From Ricinus communis (lineage: Eukaryota > Streptophyta > Magnoliopsida > Malpighiales > Euphorbiaceae), in NCBI RefSeq assembly GCF_019578655.1, contig NC_063262.1, positions 4,657,582-4,721,581 on the forward strand: a stretch of 64,000 bases of DNA, read 5' to 3'. Below the pieces are notes generated by a model that saw nothing but the letters and a program-made list of their open reading frames with translations, did not search any database and had not been told where the DNA came from. Below, in pieces: positions 10,983 to 23,495 of this stretch (its first letter is position 1; each line of letters starts with the position of its first letter). The position numbers were made by a program, and so were the translations under genes.

Positions 10983-12129
10983 TTATGTCATCAAAAGCTA
11001 AGTGCATGTGTTAATCCTACACATGCAGCTTGATAAATTCCAGTGTCATACACAGAATTTGTGCATATTTTAGCGTTTACGTGGGGATGATGATTTAGTT
11101 TTGGAGACTAGTACGAGGTTTATCTTTCTCTGGTTAGAAAAATCGAGAAAGCTAAGAGCCCCTCAAGGGTTATCCACGCCAAGATTAATAGTTGGAACCG
11201 TCAAAGGGAGACAGAACAAGGATCAGTCTGAATAGTTTGGTTCGGTCCCTTTTCAGATTAGAAATGAGCTGGCTCTGAATGGGTTCTATATACACACACT
11301 CGAGTAGTAACAAAGAACAGTTTAATCATTTCGTGATTGTAGTGCAATCCAAGAGTGCTCTCTACCAATTTTCAAATCAATAGAACAATGATATCTTCTT
11401 CTTTGAAGAAAATGATTTTTTCTTGTGCAATGAAGGAAACAGAAATAATGCAGCAGAATTGATTGTGGTGATTTGTGATATATCCTTTTGCAAGTCATCT
11501 TAAAAAGAGGTGTGAGCTTAGCTTACCCAACAAATCATTTGGACCTCAACCATCTAAGGGATGCATTCTTTTTTCTTTTTTCTCGATAACTTGGGCCGAA
11601 GGACTCATCCTGTAAAGTTCAACACCTGGAAGTCATGAAATCTTTTGATTGATTAGGATATCCAAGTGAATTGAGGCCCAACTAAGAAAGAACTTTTTGG
11701 GTAAGAGGATAATCTTCAGTTGTGATTAGTCATATTATTGGCAATGCCCTGTCATGGCCGATGGCTTCGGCCTGTAGTGAGAAGAAAGAAACGAGGAGGC
11801 AAATTGGGGTGTAAAACGAAACGAGTAAACTACTCTTATTTAGTTTTTTAAAGGAAATTTTTTATTATTTTAAGTTTACTTTATTATTTTTTTATTATTT
11901 CATGATTAATAAAACTAGCCGTGTATTCATGAGTTTATAAAACTAAGTAGATAAATAAAATTTAATAATTTTTAATATTTAATATTAATCTATAATATTT
12001 TAAAAATAATAGCAAACTAACTGTATATTTAAGTGTTTTTTTTTATTTTCTAGATTTTAAATTTTTATTAGTACAATAATATAAAATTATTTATTAACTA
12101 ATTTAATATTATTTACATCTCAAAAATTA

Positions 12130-12173
<44 letters not shown>

Positions 12174-13583
12174 CATTTATATAATAAAAATTAAAATATT
12201 AAAATATATTATATTCTAAACAGTTTAAACTTAATTCAAATTCAGCTATTTTTCAATTAGTTCGAAACCGTTCAAAATATTTTAAATTATATCCATAACT
12301 AATATAACTAGTCGCCTACCTGTGAGTTGCATGACCGTTATTATTATTTTGATTATAAAATCAAATTATTAGATACAATTTAATCAATTGTTTAATATTT
12401 AATACTTATTTATAATAATTTTAAAAAAAATAGCAAACTAACTATTTTTAAATGTTTTTAATTTTTTTAAAATTTTATTTATATTATTGCATTAATAGAA
12501 TATTTATTTATTAATATTATATTTATATTAATACTATCAATAAATTATTTTAAAGATATACATTTATTAAAACTCTAATATTATATAAATTAATACTATC
12601 AATATAATTGATATTACTATTTTTTAAAATAAAAAATTATTATATAATTAAAAATTAATTTATTAGTAAATATAACATTTAAAAATATTATTTTTTATAA
12701 TTAAAATTATTATCTAATTAGAAAACTAATTTGTTAATTAATATAATATTAAAATATAATTAATATTGTCAGTTAATATAATATTAAAGTATAAGTAATA
12801 TGTTATTTTTTAAAATATTAATTTAATTAGAAAACTAATGTATTAGTAATATGTTATTTCTTAAAATTATAATGAGTGTTTAATTACAAATATAACTTAT
12901 TAATCAATAAATTAATAAAAATTTATAAAACTATACATAAACTTAAATTTTATATGTCAAAAATAATACTGTACTTCAAAATAAAAATTTATACGTCAAA
13001 AATTAAGTATACAAAATAAAAAAAGTTTTAAATCTTAAAAATTAATATATATATGAAGTTTATCCAGCGAGCCTAAAACAACGGTGAGTTGAGATCAACA
13101 AGGCTCGTTTTCACTGCTGGAGGCAAAGATCTCACGGTTTCACGTCAAAACCTATGCTGGGTTGGTAACGAGATTGAGCTTCTCAAGAAAACACAAGAGA
13201 CAAAGATATTTATTTAGTACATTGGAGTTTATGAGAGGAAACAAAACATTAATTTTCAAGTAAGGCTACCACAAAATTTGTAACCAGGGAGCGGATCAAA
13301 TGAAATGACAGAGAGCTGAAACTGCAACAGTGAAGAAACATGCCAACTGTGGCATTACAAGAGAACAAATGTTAAAGGTGTCAGCTTGTTGGGCAAACAC
13401 ATGCAATGGGTCCAAGTTCTTAATTGGGTCATAAGGAAAATATCCATAATCCATAGGGCATGTCTGGCCCATTTTACATTTTTAGTGTCTTCGACAATTG
13501 CTCAATTTTACAGAGAGTCTGCAGATCAGTCTTAAATTTTAATAGGCTCAAACTAGCTGTCAAGTCATGATCAGTATAAGTTT
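10983..13583. other. PPR 5' flank, then AT-rich repetitive spacer
   Basis: Bases 10983-11830 have moderate GC and probably include the PPR promoter and leader; no clear TATA box was assigned. From 11830 the sequence is extremely AT-rich. Two related blocks (starting near 11913 and 12307) share an ACTAGYCG start and the segment TAGCAAACTAACT. This is a dispersed repeat family that recurs near 20.2-20.6 and 35.0-35.6 kb. Around 13060-13560 the composition is normal again, but no gene is seen. Confidence 0.5.
12130..12166. repeat. (TA)n microsatellite
   Basis: A TA dinucleotide run interrupted by one AA, inside an AT-rich repeat block. Confidence 0.9.
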
Positions 13584-13885
13584 TAAGATGGCAACGATTC
13601 AAATAGGGTCGGAGTTTGATATATCTATATTCATTCCATCTAGCCTTAGGTAGGGATCAATTTGATTCAAATTCAGATCTCTTTGAATAAACATCATATG
13701 TATTTTAAATAAATGTGTACATTTATAAATTAAAAAAAGTATAGATTAATAATGATTTTACTTAAAAATTAATTTTGCACTATATGCAAATATATATAAT
13801 ATGTATATTTAAATTAAGTTCGAATTGGGTTATCTACGTTGTAGAATTAGGGTCGGAACGGATAGGATAGAATCGGCCATCCCTA
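13584..13885. mobile_element. hAT-like non-autonomous element (relic)
   Basis: The left end, GATGGCAACGATTC (13587-13600), is the near-perfect inverse of the right end, GAATCGGCCATC (13870-13881). The motif AGGGTCGGA occurs just inside both ends. The ends resemble common plant hAT-type relics that start TAGGG-TGGC. At about 300 bp there is no coding capacity. I could not find a convincing 8-bp target duplication, so the class is tentative. Confidence 0.5.
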
Positions 13886-15957
13886 CTCAGTGTACATGTC
13901 CAGTAAATAGGCCAATGGACGTTCGCACACCCACTTGAAGGTGTTGGGTCTTGATACACAACCTTAACCCCACCACACTGGATACAGTATTTGTCTACTG
14001 TCCAATGTCTTGATGAACATTAATGAGGATTTCAATTTCCATTTAATGATTGTTTCACATGTCAATATATAGCTGCATTGACCATGCAATTAGTAGTTTT
14101 TAGTTGGGAGGAGAGTTCAAGTTGAAATATTGATGGATTAAATTTAGTTAAATCTGACATTATGATACCTAAAATTATACGATTAATGTTATGTAATTTA
14201 TTTCAATTATTGTCTTTCTGAATATGGTATATAATTTAACTTTAATATTTTGAAGTTATTTTTTTATTTATCAAATAATTTTATAAAAATATTATATACC
14301 ACATATAAAAATTGATCCAATAAAGGGTGGTATCACAAATATTTATGAAATAATTGATGAATAAAAGTTCATATTAAGTAGACAGTTCTATATGTGATAG
14401 TCTTGATGTTTATAGAAAAGAGTCGATTTGGTGGAGTTATTTCTGGGAGAATATGTACTAATTAACAAATGGAAATGAGCTCCTCAAGAATTTTGAAAGG
14501 CAACCCTCATGTATGCTTAAGCAATTACTACTGAATTGTAGGCCACTTTGAATAGCTAGCAATCACTTTCAATCTAGGCTGGACAAAGTCAGCCATGTAA
14601 TATGGCAAGCTGCATGGCTTGGTTGGACTGTTCTATTAGGGAAAGCATTGGTCCATATATTTGGGAAAGAAATTTAGCAATTGACATATTAATTAAACAT
14701 ATTATTTTGTCTTATGGCTAGCTGCATAACAAGAAATGACATTTATCTAATAAGAGTTTTCATTATAGAAGTTGCATTTTCCTAATAATAATTCTCTTTA
14801 TAACATTTTTTTGATAATCAAACTTATTTTATTAAGATAATTGGGGGAAAAAACCACCAAAGTATAATAAATTTTAAGTTATGAAAAAAATCTCATTCAA
14901 AACTAATACAACATAGCAAGCAAGAGATTAAACAAATCTCAGATCCCTGTAATTCTCTTTATAACTTAACTACTTTAATAACTAAATTTTATATTTAGTT
15001 TCAATTTCAATTTATATCAATTATTAAACTTTAATTAGGTTTAAATTTTGTCACCTCGTTATAATTTTTTTTCTAATTATTTTTTTTTTCACGACGACGT
15101 GTTAATCTCTTAATAGTAGAAGTACAAAGAATAACTAGAGACTCTTATATTTCTACCATCTATTATAATAAAATATTAATCACTTCGGGCCAATTAATTT
15201 AGTTCTTATATATTCTCTGTTTTGGTATATCTGATCAGAAAAAATAAAAATAAAAATCTCGTTCATTTTTCTTTTTAATCTAAGAGATAGATTGATGTGT
15301 GTGTGAGACTACACTCCATGCTTGAATGTTATCTCAAATTGACCACTTGGATAATAGAATAAGACAAATTGTACCTAGCTCGAAAGGAACTTGCAAAGAC
15401 TAAGACTGTCCTTCAATCTTAAGTGGAAACTCAACTTCATCAATTAATTTGTAGTGTGACTTTGAGCAACTAGCTAGATCGATGCATTTTCTTCCATAAT
15501 TACTTCGTTAATTAATGTTCCAATTCTCACAATCTTTAGCACGTTGCTTTCTATTTTTTTTTTCTTTCTTTTTTTCCCCATAATATACTGACGTTGATCA
15601 CTCAAGCATAAACCTTGGAGCTGTGTAAATTTGTTGCCTCTTACATATTGCACTTGCCAATCTATATATATAGAAATTTTAATCCCATATATTGAAAAAG
15701 AAAAAAGAAGAAGGAAAAGATGATCATCTGCTTCAGCCTTTTTGACCCAAAGATTAGCTTAGCCGTATGTCAAATTCCCATTTTTAAAATTATGTTTAGA
15801 AGAACAAATTCTACACGATAGTACCTCATATTACACCTGTGTTTAAATTACCATACCTAGGAAATTCACGAACAAATAGTAATTATTACTAATAAAATGA
15901 TATTGCATCAGATAATTAATTTTGGAAAGAAAAAGGGTAACAAAATACTACACAAAA

Positions 15958-15983
15958 TCTCTTCTTCTTCTTCTTCTTCTTCT
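15958..15983. repeat. (CTT)n microsatellite
   Basis: About eight CTT units running into a T tract. Confidence 0.9.
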
Positions 15984-16244
15984 TTTTTTTCTTAAGAAAA
16001 AAGAAAAGGAAAAAACAACACAAAAGGGCATGCATGGCTATAATATTATTCATGCATTGACATGCTCTATGAATTCAGAAAATAGGTATATTTGGTCGGA
16101 ATGGGGACTAATATATCTTAGGTCTTCTACAAGGATATGTGAAAAGATTTTTTAAGAAACTGAGATTGGATTAAAATTATGCTTCCAACATCTCTTTCAA
16201 TGTTTTTCTTTATTATAATATTGCGAGTTCACATCCTACTGTTA

Positions 16245-16247
<3 letters not shown>

Positions 16248-16276
<29 letters not shown>
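16248..16276. repeat. (TTA)n microsatellite
   Basis: About nine uninterrupted TTA units. Confidence 0.9.
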
Positions 16277-19200
16277 TTTCATAATGGTGTGTATCTTCTT
16301 CTTCTCCTTCTTACAAGACCTATTTTGGAAAACGACTACTCGGCCATTGAACCATTAAAAGAAAATGAAGTTGGGTATATCCAATATCTAAATATTAGCC
16401 TCTTTTCCCCCTTTTTTTTAAAAAGAAAAATTGTATGCAGAAATTAGAGATAAATAGATAACTAGTTATGGAAGGGCGGTTCTACATTACCTAAGTAATT
16501 TTCAACTTGGGTGCCAAAATTAATTCCAAATCTAAAACCGTTTGCTTCATTTAATAACAACATATATAAATTAGAGAAATTCCTAATTCTTGGACGTCTA
16601 TATATGTATACAACACATGCATAAATAAATCAAACATTACAAGTTCCATCACGATTTATATTAGTGAACGATGCTTCTTCTTTTTTCTCTTTTAAATAAT
16701 TTTATTATAAATTAAACTCTACTAGGGCTCAAACTCGATAAGACATTCTTAATACACCTATCTAAAACTCAATAGTATTATGTATAATTCTTCTTTTATT
16801 ATTATTACTATTATTAATGACATAGCGGAAGATCACTTGAAGATATTTTGTTCATTATTATCATTTTATCTATCAAATACTACAAACCTTTTTCAACTTA
16901 AGTTTGGAGTCTCCGTGTCTAAAACTTGTTTATTGTTCTTCTAAGACTTAGTTGTGCACTAAGCTTTGTTTTCACGTGAACTTACTTTGTCAATAAGGAC
17001 AAGGCGAAAACAACCAGTAAAATTAGATGTTATATCCAAACTGAAACCCTGTACACCCAACTTAATCTGCTCATCTTATATATAGTCCACTAATCTGTTA
17101 GAAGAGGAAAGGGCAAAATCTTACACATGAAACCAAGAAAGACAAAGTCCTTGCTATCAGTGAACCAGAGAACATTAAGAACTGCTCTACAAGAGATGAA
17201 CCATAATAAATTACACAACCAGATCATTGATTTTAGAGAGGAATGATTGTACATTTCTTTCATTAGGAGGCCAAACGTATACAATAACAATTTTAGTCGA
17301 TTATATTCTATAATGGATTTAACTATGCCAATATTAATAAATAAGAATAATTCGACATATAATTACTCAAATCTCCTTGCTTTTCAAGGAATACAAAGAG
17401 ACCAATTGAACTAGACCTGATTGACTAACAACAATACTGTGAGTGCAAAATTAGTTAAGCAAGCATATATAGGTTTGGTTGACCAATAGTTAAAAGTGGG
17501 AGAAACGGAAAAGAAACGTCAAGCATCAATTTTCACAAAGAGATGGATAGGGTAGAGACTAGAGAGAAAGAGAGACAAAGAAAGCATTCATTCATGGAGG
17601 AGTTAAGGGAAGGGAAGAGGGGCCTACGATATTGAAGAGAAAGGAAGCAAAATGTTAATGGACCATGACAATGTCTCCTAGGAAGTGTTTGAGGAATGGA
17701 CTAACGTGAGCTATCATGTTAGTTGTCACCAAAATAACTCTCGAATAAGGGTCTCTAAAATGGTCCCTTCAGCCCTACACCTTCTACCCCTCTAAATATG
17801 TATGTGTTCTTAAGTGGTGGGGGCAACTAAACGAGGGTTTCACATGCCCTAATAGCCCTTCTTCTACTACAAACCACATGGTCCGTTCAATTATTTTTCA
17901 CAAATTTCTTTTTCTTGCTAAGCCCTAATTTGATTAAAACTACTAATTGAACTCTTAAAGAAAAAGGTGCAACTCATTTCAGTTTTGGAGCAAGGATGTT
18001 GCTGTTTCATTTGTATAAAACAAACCTCGTAAGGGATCTTAAAATAAGACCGGGTCTTAAAATAAGGCCAAGAATTTGTAAGGTTATTGCATTAGTTATT
18101 GGTATCATATAGACAAACCAATAATTTACTTGCCTAACAAACAGGTTCTTGAATCTTGATATTCTGGATCAACCCAAAATACAAAACAGTGGTTTATGTA
18201 GGTTCATTGTCTATACAAATACAAATTAGGGTTTTGTATATTTATTTATATACCCTAGCAAATTAATTTAAGATTTCCCATCATGTCTATACGTTGTCGT
18301 CCCATAAGTGTGCTTGTGTCTGTCAAAGCTAAATGTTTCAGCTATTGCATCAATCAGCTCAGCCTCAGCCTATCCAAATGGTAAGTGTATTGAAGGACCC
18401 TATTTTATTTTTATATATGACTCTTCAGCATTTAGTTCTGGGTTAGTAGTGCACTTGCATGAAATTATGGCTTTAATAAGCAACCCAGATTCTCGAGAAA
18501 CTGCTGTCTTCTTCTATTTATTAGTCAATTTTAGTCACTTTCCAAAGTTTTGACATTTTATCCCCCTACCTACATGAATATATATTATAAATTATATCAA
18601 TCAATGGATGAATTTATTTATGTCGTCTTGACTTTTAAACCAAACTAATGGCTCCAGCCATCATATGATTTTCCCTTCTTTTTCTCTGTCAAAGAAAAAA
18701 ACTATACTTAAATTTTACGACTTGAATTTAACCTTTTTAATATGTTAAATTTATTTGACTTTTTTTAAAATATTTTATTTCTTAATTCTCAAATATTTGA
18801 ATCCTTCTATATAATGCATTTACCTGCATGATCGTCCTAAAGGTGATCAATTTTTATATTCCCGAGATGCACTTTCAAAGGAAAAAAAAGGAAGAAAGAT
18901 TGAATGTCTGACTGGGACAGGAAGATGTAGAAGAATGGAAGAATTTTCCAGAGGGAGAGATGCATATAGTTTACTTTCATGTATTAAAAATTAATGGTCC
19001 CATTTAATTAATTAATTTAGCAACCCTATATTCCAGTCATAGCCTCAAATTAGTTTAGTTTAGGGTTACTTCCCAGTAGTTTCATTTCAGGTGATTGACT
19101 AACCCACTTACCCTTAAACCTGAAAACTCCATAAAAGATCAAGAAAAGGTACATCTTCATGAGCTGTCCTCACTTTCTTTTTTTCATTGAATCAAAAAAT

Positions 19201-20159
19201 GCATCCTATAAAGTTAAAGAAAAGATTTCATTCCCTAAAAGAGCAGAAAGTTTCTCTCAAAATCTGGAAGCGGATTGCTTCCCCATCTCGCCTACTTTGG
19301 TAAATCTTTTTTTCTTTTTTTATCTGCCATCAAAGTGATTTTAAACCTGATGTATTTTGATTTAAATGTTTATTTAGAAATGTAAATTTAAACTTAAATT
19401 TTAATTGAAGCTCATTTTTCATAATCATGATGTTAATTTTATTAATTCGAAGATAAATACTCGACTGTAAGCACACAAAAACTTTACATTAAAATATATT
19501 AATAATTAAAAGAAAAACCGAACAACAATTACAATTACAATTGTAAAATTTGAGCCGAGAGAAAAACAAAGAATATTAACATAATATTGCTACTTTAAAA
19601 CAACCAAAAATAGAGATTATACTTTCTGCTTCTTTTACTGTGGGACACTAACAAATCAGGCAGCCAAAAACTAAGGGCGGAAAGACTGGTAGAAGCAATA
19701 ATTGTTAGCTTTGATATTTCACGAACCTTTTAGTTATTCTTTTTTCTTAAATCTTAAATTCTTTTGTTGCAGAACAAAAAAAAAGTATAGACGATACCAA
19801 CCCATCTCCACCGTCCATCCGTATTACACAAGCTATTGACATTACATTTGTTCTTCTATGAATTGTGCCAGAAAGTGTTTTTTTTTTTTTTTTATTCATT
19901 GCCAGAAAGCTTTTGGGAACATAGCATATACCTGATTGAGGATTTTTTATATATATTTGAACAGTACAATTAGAAAGGCAAGCAACAAAACAACGTACCA
20001 CTCTTCTTGAAAGCTAACCACAGCAGACCCCATTCATTTCACTCTATTAACGATTTTGTTTTTCTGAATTTGGTGTGATTTGATCTTAGTATTAGGTTAA
20101 AATACAAATTTTTATTCAAAAATTATTTAATTACTTTTAATAAAATAAATCATATCTTT

Positions 20160-20640
20160 AATGGGTAGTCTACTCATACACTGCACTGGTATTATAATTA
20201 TTTTAATTATAAATATTTTTAATTTATAATTTTTTAAATTAAACTATTTATTTAAAATATTTATATGTTCTACTATATATATATAATAACAATTCAATGA
20301 AAGCTATAATTAATAATACTTCATATAAAATTATAAGAATTATTATTTTATTAATTAATATATTAATTATATTTATATAAATTAATGTCAAAAAATCTAA
20401 TTAATATTTTTATGGACTAGGAATCATTATTTAATTAAAAAAATAACTTATTAGTTACTATTTCTTTAAACTCAGAATCAATATATAACTAGAAAAATAA
20501 TGAATTAGTTAATGTATTAATATAATAATTTTAAATAAAAATACAGAAAAAAATCATAAATTCATATAATATCCATATATTAAAAATAAATCTAAATATC
20601 AAAATTTTTATTTTGCATGTCAAAAATTTTCCGATACATA
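20160..20640. repeat. Dispersed AT-rich repeat, copy B
   Basis: It shares segments of the type AATTAG-AAAA-TAA...TTAGTTAATRTATTAATATAATA, and a TATGTCAAAAAT-like tail, with the blocks at about 11.9-13.06 and 35.0-35.6 kb. It probably belongs to one old dispersed element family. The boundaries are approximate. Confidence 0.35.
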
Positions 20641-21566
20641 TAAATAGACACACGCATTGTATTATGGCAATGCACAATATGTTTTACCCGTTATTAACTA
20701 ATTTGTTCCCACTACCATATCTTTTAAGCCTCGACTTCAAATGAAAAAAAAAAAAAAAGTGTCTGTTCCCAATTTTAATATACATTAGCAGGAAAATATA
20801 TAATATGTATATAATTAGAAGGAAAGAAGAAGAATGAAATAAGGTTCTCGGTTGCTCTGTGTATATATAAATTACTTTTGCTATAGGAAGACATAAATAG
20901 AACAAAAGGGCACCAAAAAGAAAAATGCAAACATGGGAAAGAATTAAGTAGAAACAAAGGGCTAATAGATGAAGGTTAAAGAGGGAGAATGTGGCCGACA
21001 TGGGTTTGATACTGGGTCGAAGAGGCAGCAAGCATATGGACCCTTCTGTGGCATCCCCCTTCTATAGTTCAAGATTTTACAATTTTGAGTTTATGTAATG
21101 TGGGTCATTCCTAAAGCCATTTTCTATAAGATTTGTTGTCGGAGCAGCATTTAGACCTACTATTACTCCAATCTCTTTCTTTACTTACTACTATATAATA
21201 TTTTATTTTATGTCTACAGAATTAAATCTACAATCAGAACGCGATTATATTGTTTCTAATATGGCTGAAGAAACCCCACGCGAGTCTCATAGTTGGTGGA
21301 GTACACCTTTCAATCAAACATAACATATCAAGAAAAAAAAGTGTGTGCTGAAGATATAAAACCTAAGTAACAAAAAATGGGCATTGAAATGTGTAATGTT
21401 TTTGTAAGGACGGTGGAGAAAGCGCGTCTGTGTATCATTTGTCTCTTGTAATATAACTTATAATTATTAGGTTAAAAGAAATGTTGTCTGTATGGTCAAA
21501 TTTGTCTTTGTCTTTTTTCTTTTTTCTTTTCCTTCTGAAGGGGGCTCTCACTTATTAAGCCACTAT

Positions 21567-21574
21567 TATATATA
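21567..21574 (+). promoter_or_regulatory. Probable TATA box of the ACS gene
   Basis: TATATATA in an otherwise mixed-composition stretch, about 200 bases before the ATG at 21771. It is followed by a CT-rich leader, as expected of a plant 5' UTR starting near 21600. Confidence 0.55.
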
Positions 21575-21770
21575 CCTTACATTTGCCAGGGACATATCCA
21601 CTTCACACTAACAACTTAATCTCTCATTCTCTCTTCTTCAAAACATTTCAATTCTCTCTTCTAATCCTCTTCAATCCATCTTTAATCTCTCTCAAAACAT
21701 TCTTTCTAGCTAAAGCTATTTGTTATATATTGCTATTATTAATTTCGCAAAAACACATTCAAGCTCAAAA

Positions 21771-23495
21771 ATGAGACTCTTGTCCAGGAAAGCCACATGC
21801 AATACTCATGGCCAAGATTCTTCATATTTTTTAGGATGGCAGGAATATGAGAAGAACCCTTATGATGAGATCAAGAATCCAACAGGGATCATTCAAATGG
21901 GTCTTGCAGAGAATCAGGTAAAAATTTGTAATTCTTTCATTAACTTTCTTGAATAATTCTTTTTTCTTTTCTTTCATTATTTTCTTGTCAATATGCTTAC
22001 GTTCCTTTTTCTGTTGTTTGCAGCTCTCATTTGATATTCTTGAATCATGGCTAGCCAATAACCCAGACGCAGCTAATTTCAAGAAAGACGGACAATCCAT
22101 TTTCAGAGAGCTTGCACTCTTTCAAGATTATCATGGCCTACCTGATTTCAAGAAAGTAAGTTTTCAACATCCTCATTTCATGTTAATCCCCTTATCTACG
22201 CATATATAGTGCATATATCTAACTACTGCTCAAAAAATTGTGCAGGCAATGGTAGAATTCATGTCAGAAATAAGAGGAAACAGAGTAACTTTTGATCAGA
22301 ACAAGTTGGTATTAACAGCTGGTGCAACTTCCGCTAATGAGACTCTAATCTTTTGTCTAGCCGAACCCGGAGAAGCATTTCTTCTTCCAACTCCATACTA
22401 TCCTGGGTAAGTATATGTCTTGATATATACTTTTCCTGTTACTGAAATACTAAGTTGCTTATCACTTATGCATGAAATGCACCTTTCTCATCTTTTACTT
22501 TTATCATAATTCCTTTCAGATTTGATAGAGATCTCAAGTGGAGAACTGGGGTCGAAATCGTACCAATTCATTGCACAAGTTCAAATGGCTTCCAAGTCAC
22601 TGCATCGGCTCTTGAAGAAGCATATCTAGAAGCACAAAACCGCAACTTGAAAGTTAAAGGTGTCTTGGTTACAAACCCTTCAAATCCATTAGGCACTGCG
22701 ATGACCCGCACTGAATTGAATCTTCTTGTCAACTTCATTTCTGATAAAAGCATTCATCTTATATGCGATGAAATTTACTCTGGTACGGTGTTTAGCTCTC
22801 CAGGATTTGTAAGTATCATGGAAGTTTTGAAGGATAGGAAATGCGAAAATACCGAAATTTCGAATAGAGTTCACATTGTGTATAGTCTCTCCAAGGATCT
22901 TGGTCTCCCTGGATTTCGAGTAGGTGCAATTTATTCAAACGATGATCTGGTTGTCTCTGCTGCAACTAAAATGTCTAGCTTCGGTTTGGTTTCAGCACAA
23001 ACACAACACCTCCTCTCTGCTCTTCTTTCTGACAAAAAGTTCACCAAGCACTATATTTCAGAGAATCAGAAAAGACTCAAACAGCGACAAAAAATGCTCA
23101 TCAAGGGACTCGAAAAAGCCGGTATCAGCTGTCTTAAAAGCAATGCTGGCTTGTTTTGCTGGGTTAACATGAAGCATTTGTTAAAGTCCAACACATTCGA
23201 AGCAGAAATGGAACTGTGGAAGACAATTGTTTATGATGTCAAGCTAAACATCTCTCCTGGTTCTTCCTGCCATTGCACTGAACCAGGTTGGTTTCGTATC
23301 TGTTTCGCTAACATGTCCGAAGACACCCTAAACCTAGCTATGAACAGATTGAAATCATTCGTCGACTCCATCAACAACACCCAGAACCAAAGCAGCCACC
23401 AAATGTTGAAAAATTCAAGAAGAAGGTCTCTCACTAAGTGGGTTTTTCGGCTATCATTCGACAACGGCCGTGAGCGCGAGCCGGAAGAACGATAG
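21771..23495 (+). CDS. ACS: 1-aminocyclopropane-1-carboxylate synthase, type 2 (ethylene biosynthesis)
   Basis: Four exons encode 471 residues: 21771-21917, 22024-22155, 22246-22406 and 22520-23495 (TAG), all GT-AG and in phase. ACS is a cytosolic PLP enzyme converting S-adenosylmethionine to ACC, usually the rate-limiting step of ethylene synthesis. Visible landmarks are GLAENQ at the exon 1 end, NPSNPLG at about 199-205, DEIYSGTVF, the PLP lysine in [14 protein letters not shown] (Lys272) and the substrate arginine in GWFRICF (about Arg406). The C-terminus carries WVFRLSF (454-460) and an acidic/basic REREPEER end. This is the TOE signature through which ETO1/EOL BTB proteins send type-2 ACS to the proteasome. 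The extended MAPK-site tail of type 1 is absent. It corresponds by position to Arabidopsis ACS9 (At3g49700), where the eto3 mutation hits the same WVF motif. All key residues appear intact. Confidence 0.96.

Larger units (their letters stand above)
13886..21560. other. Long gene-free spacer upstream of the ACS gene
   Basis: No supported gene. The spacer contains an AT-rich repeat block at about 20160-20640, simple repeats near 15.96 and 16.25 kb, and a purine-rich stretch at about 17510-17650. A short direct repeat of TCTTAAAATAAG lies near 18037-18063. Bases 20880-21560 are moderately GC-rich and should include the proximal ACS promoter. Open frames here are short and low in complexity. Confidence 0.5.

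Noticed and set aside
20684..21031. 115-codon minus-strand ORF with hydrophobic segments
   Set aside because: Low-complexity Phe/Leu/Ile-rich frame from AT-rich DNA in the ACS upstream region. No domain, no splice context and a poly-Phe run from a homopolymer.
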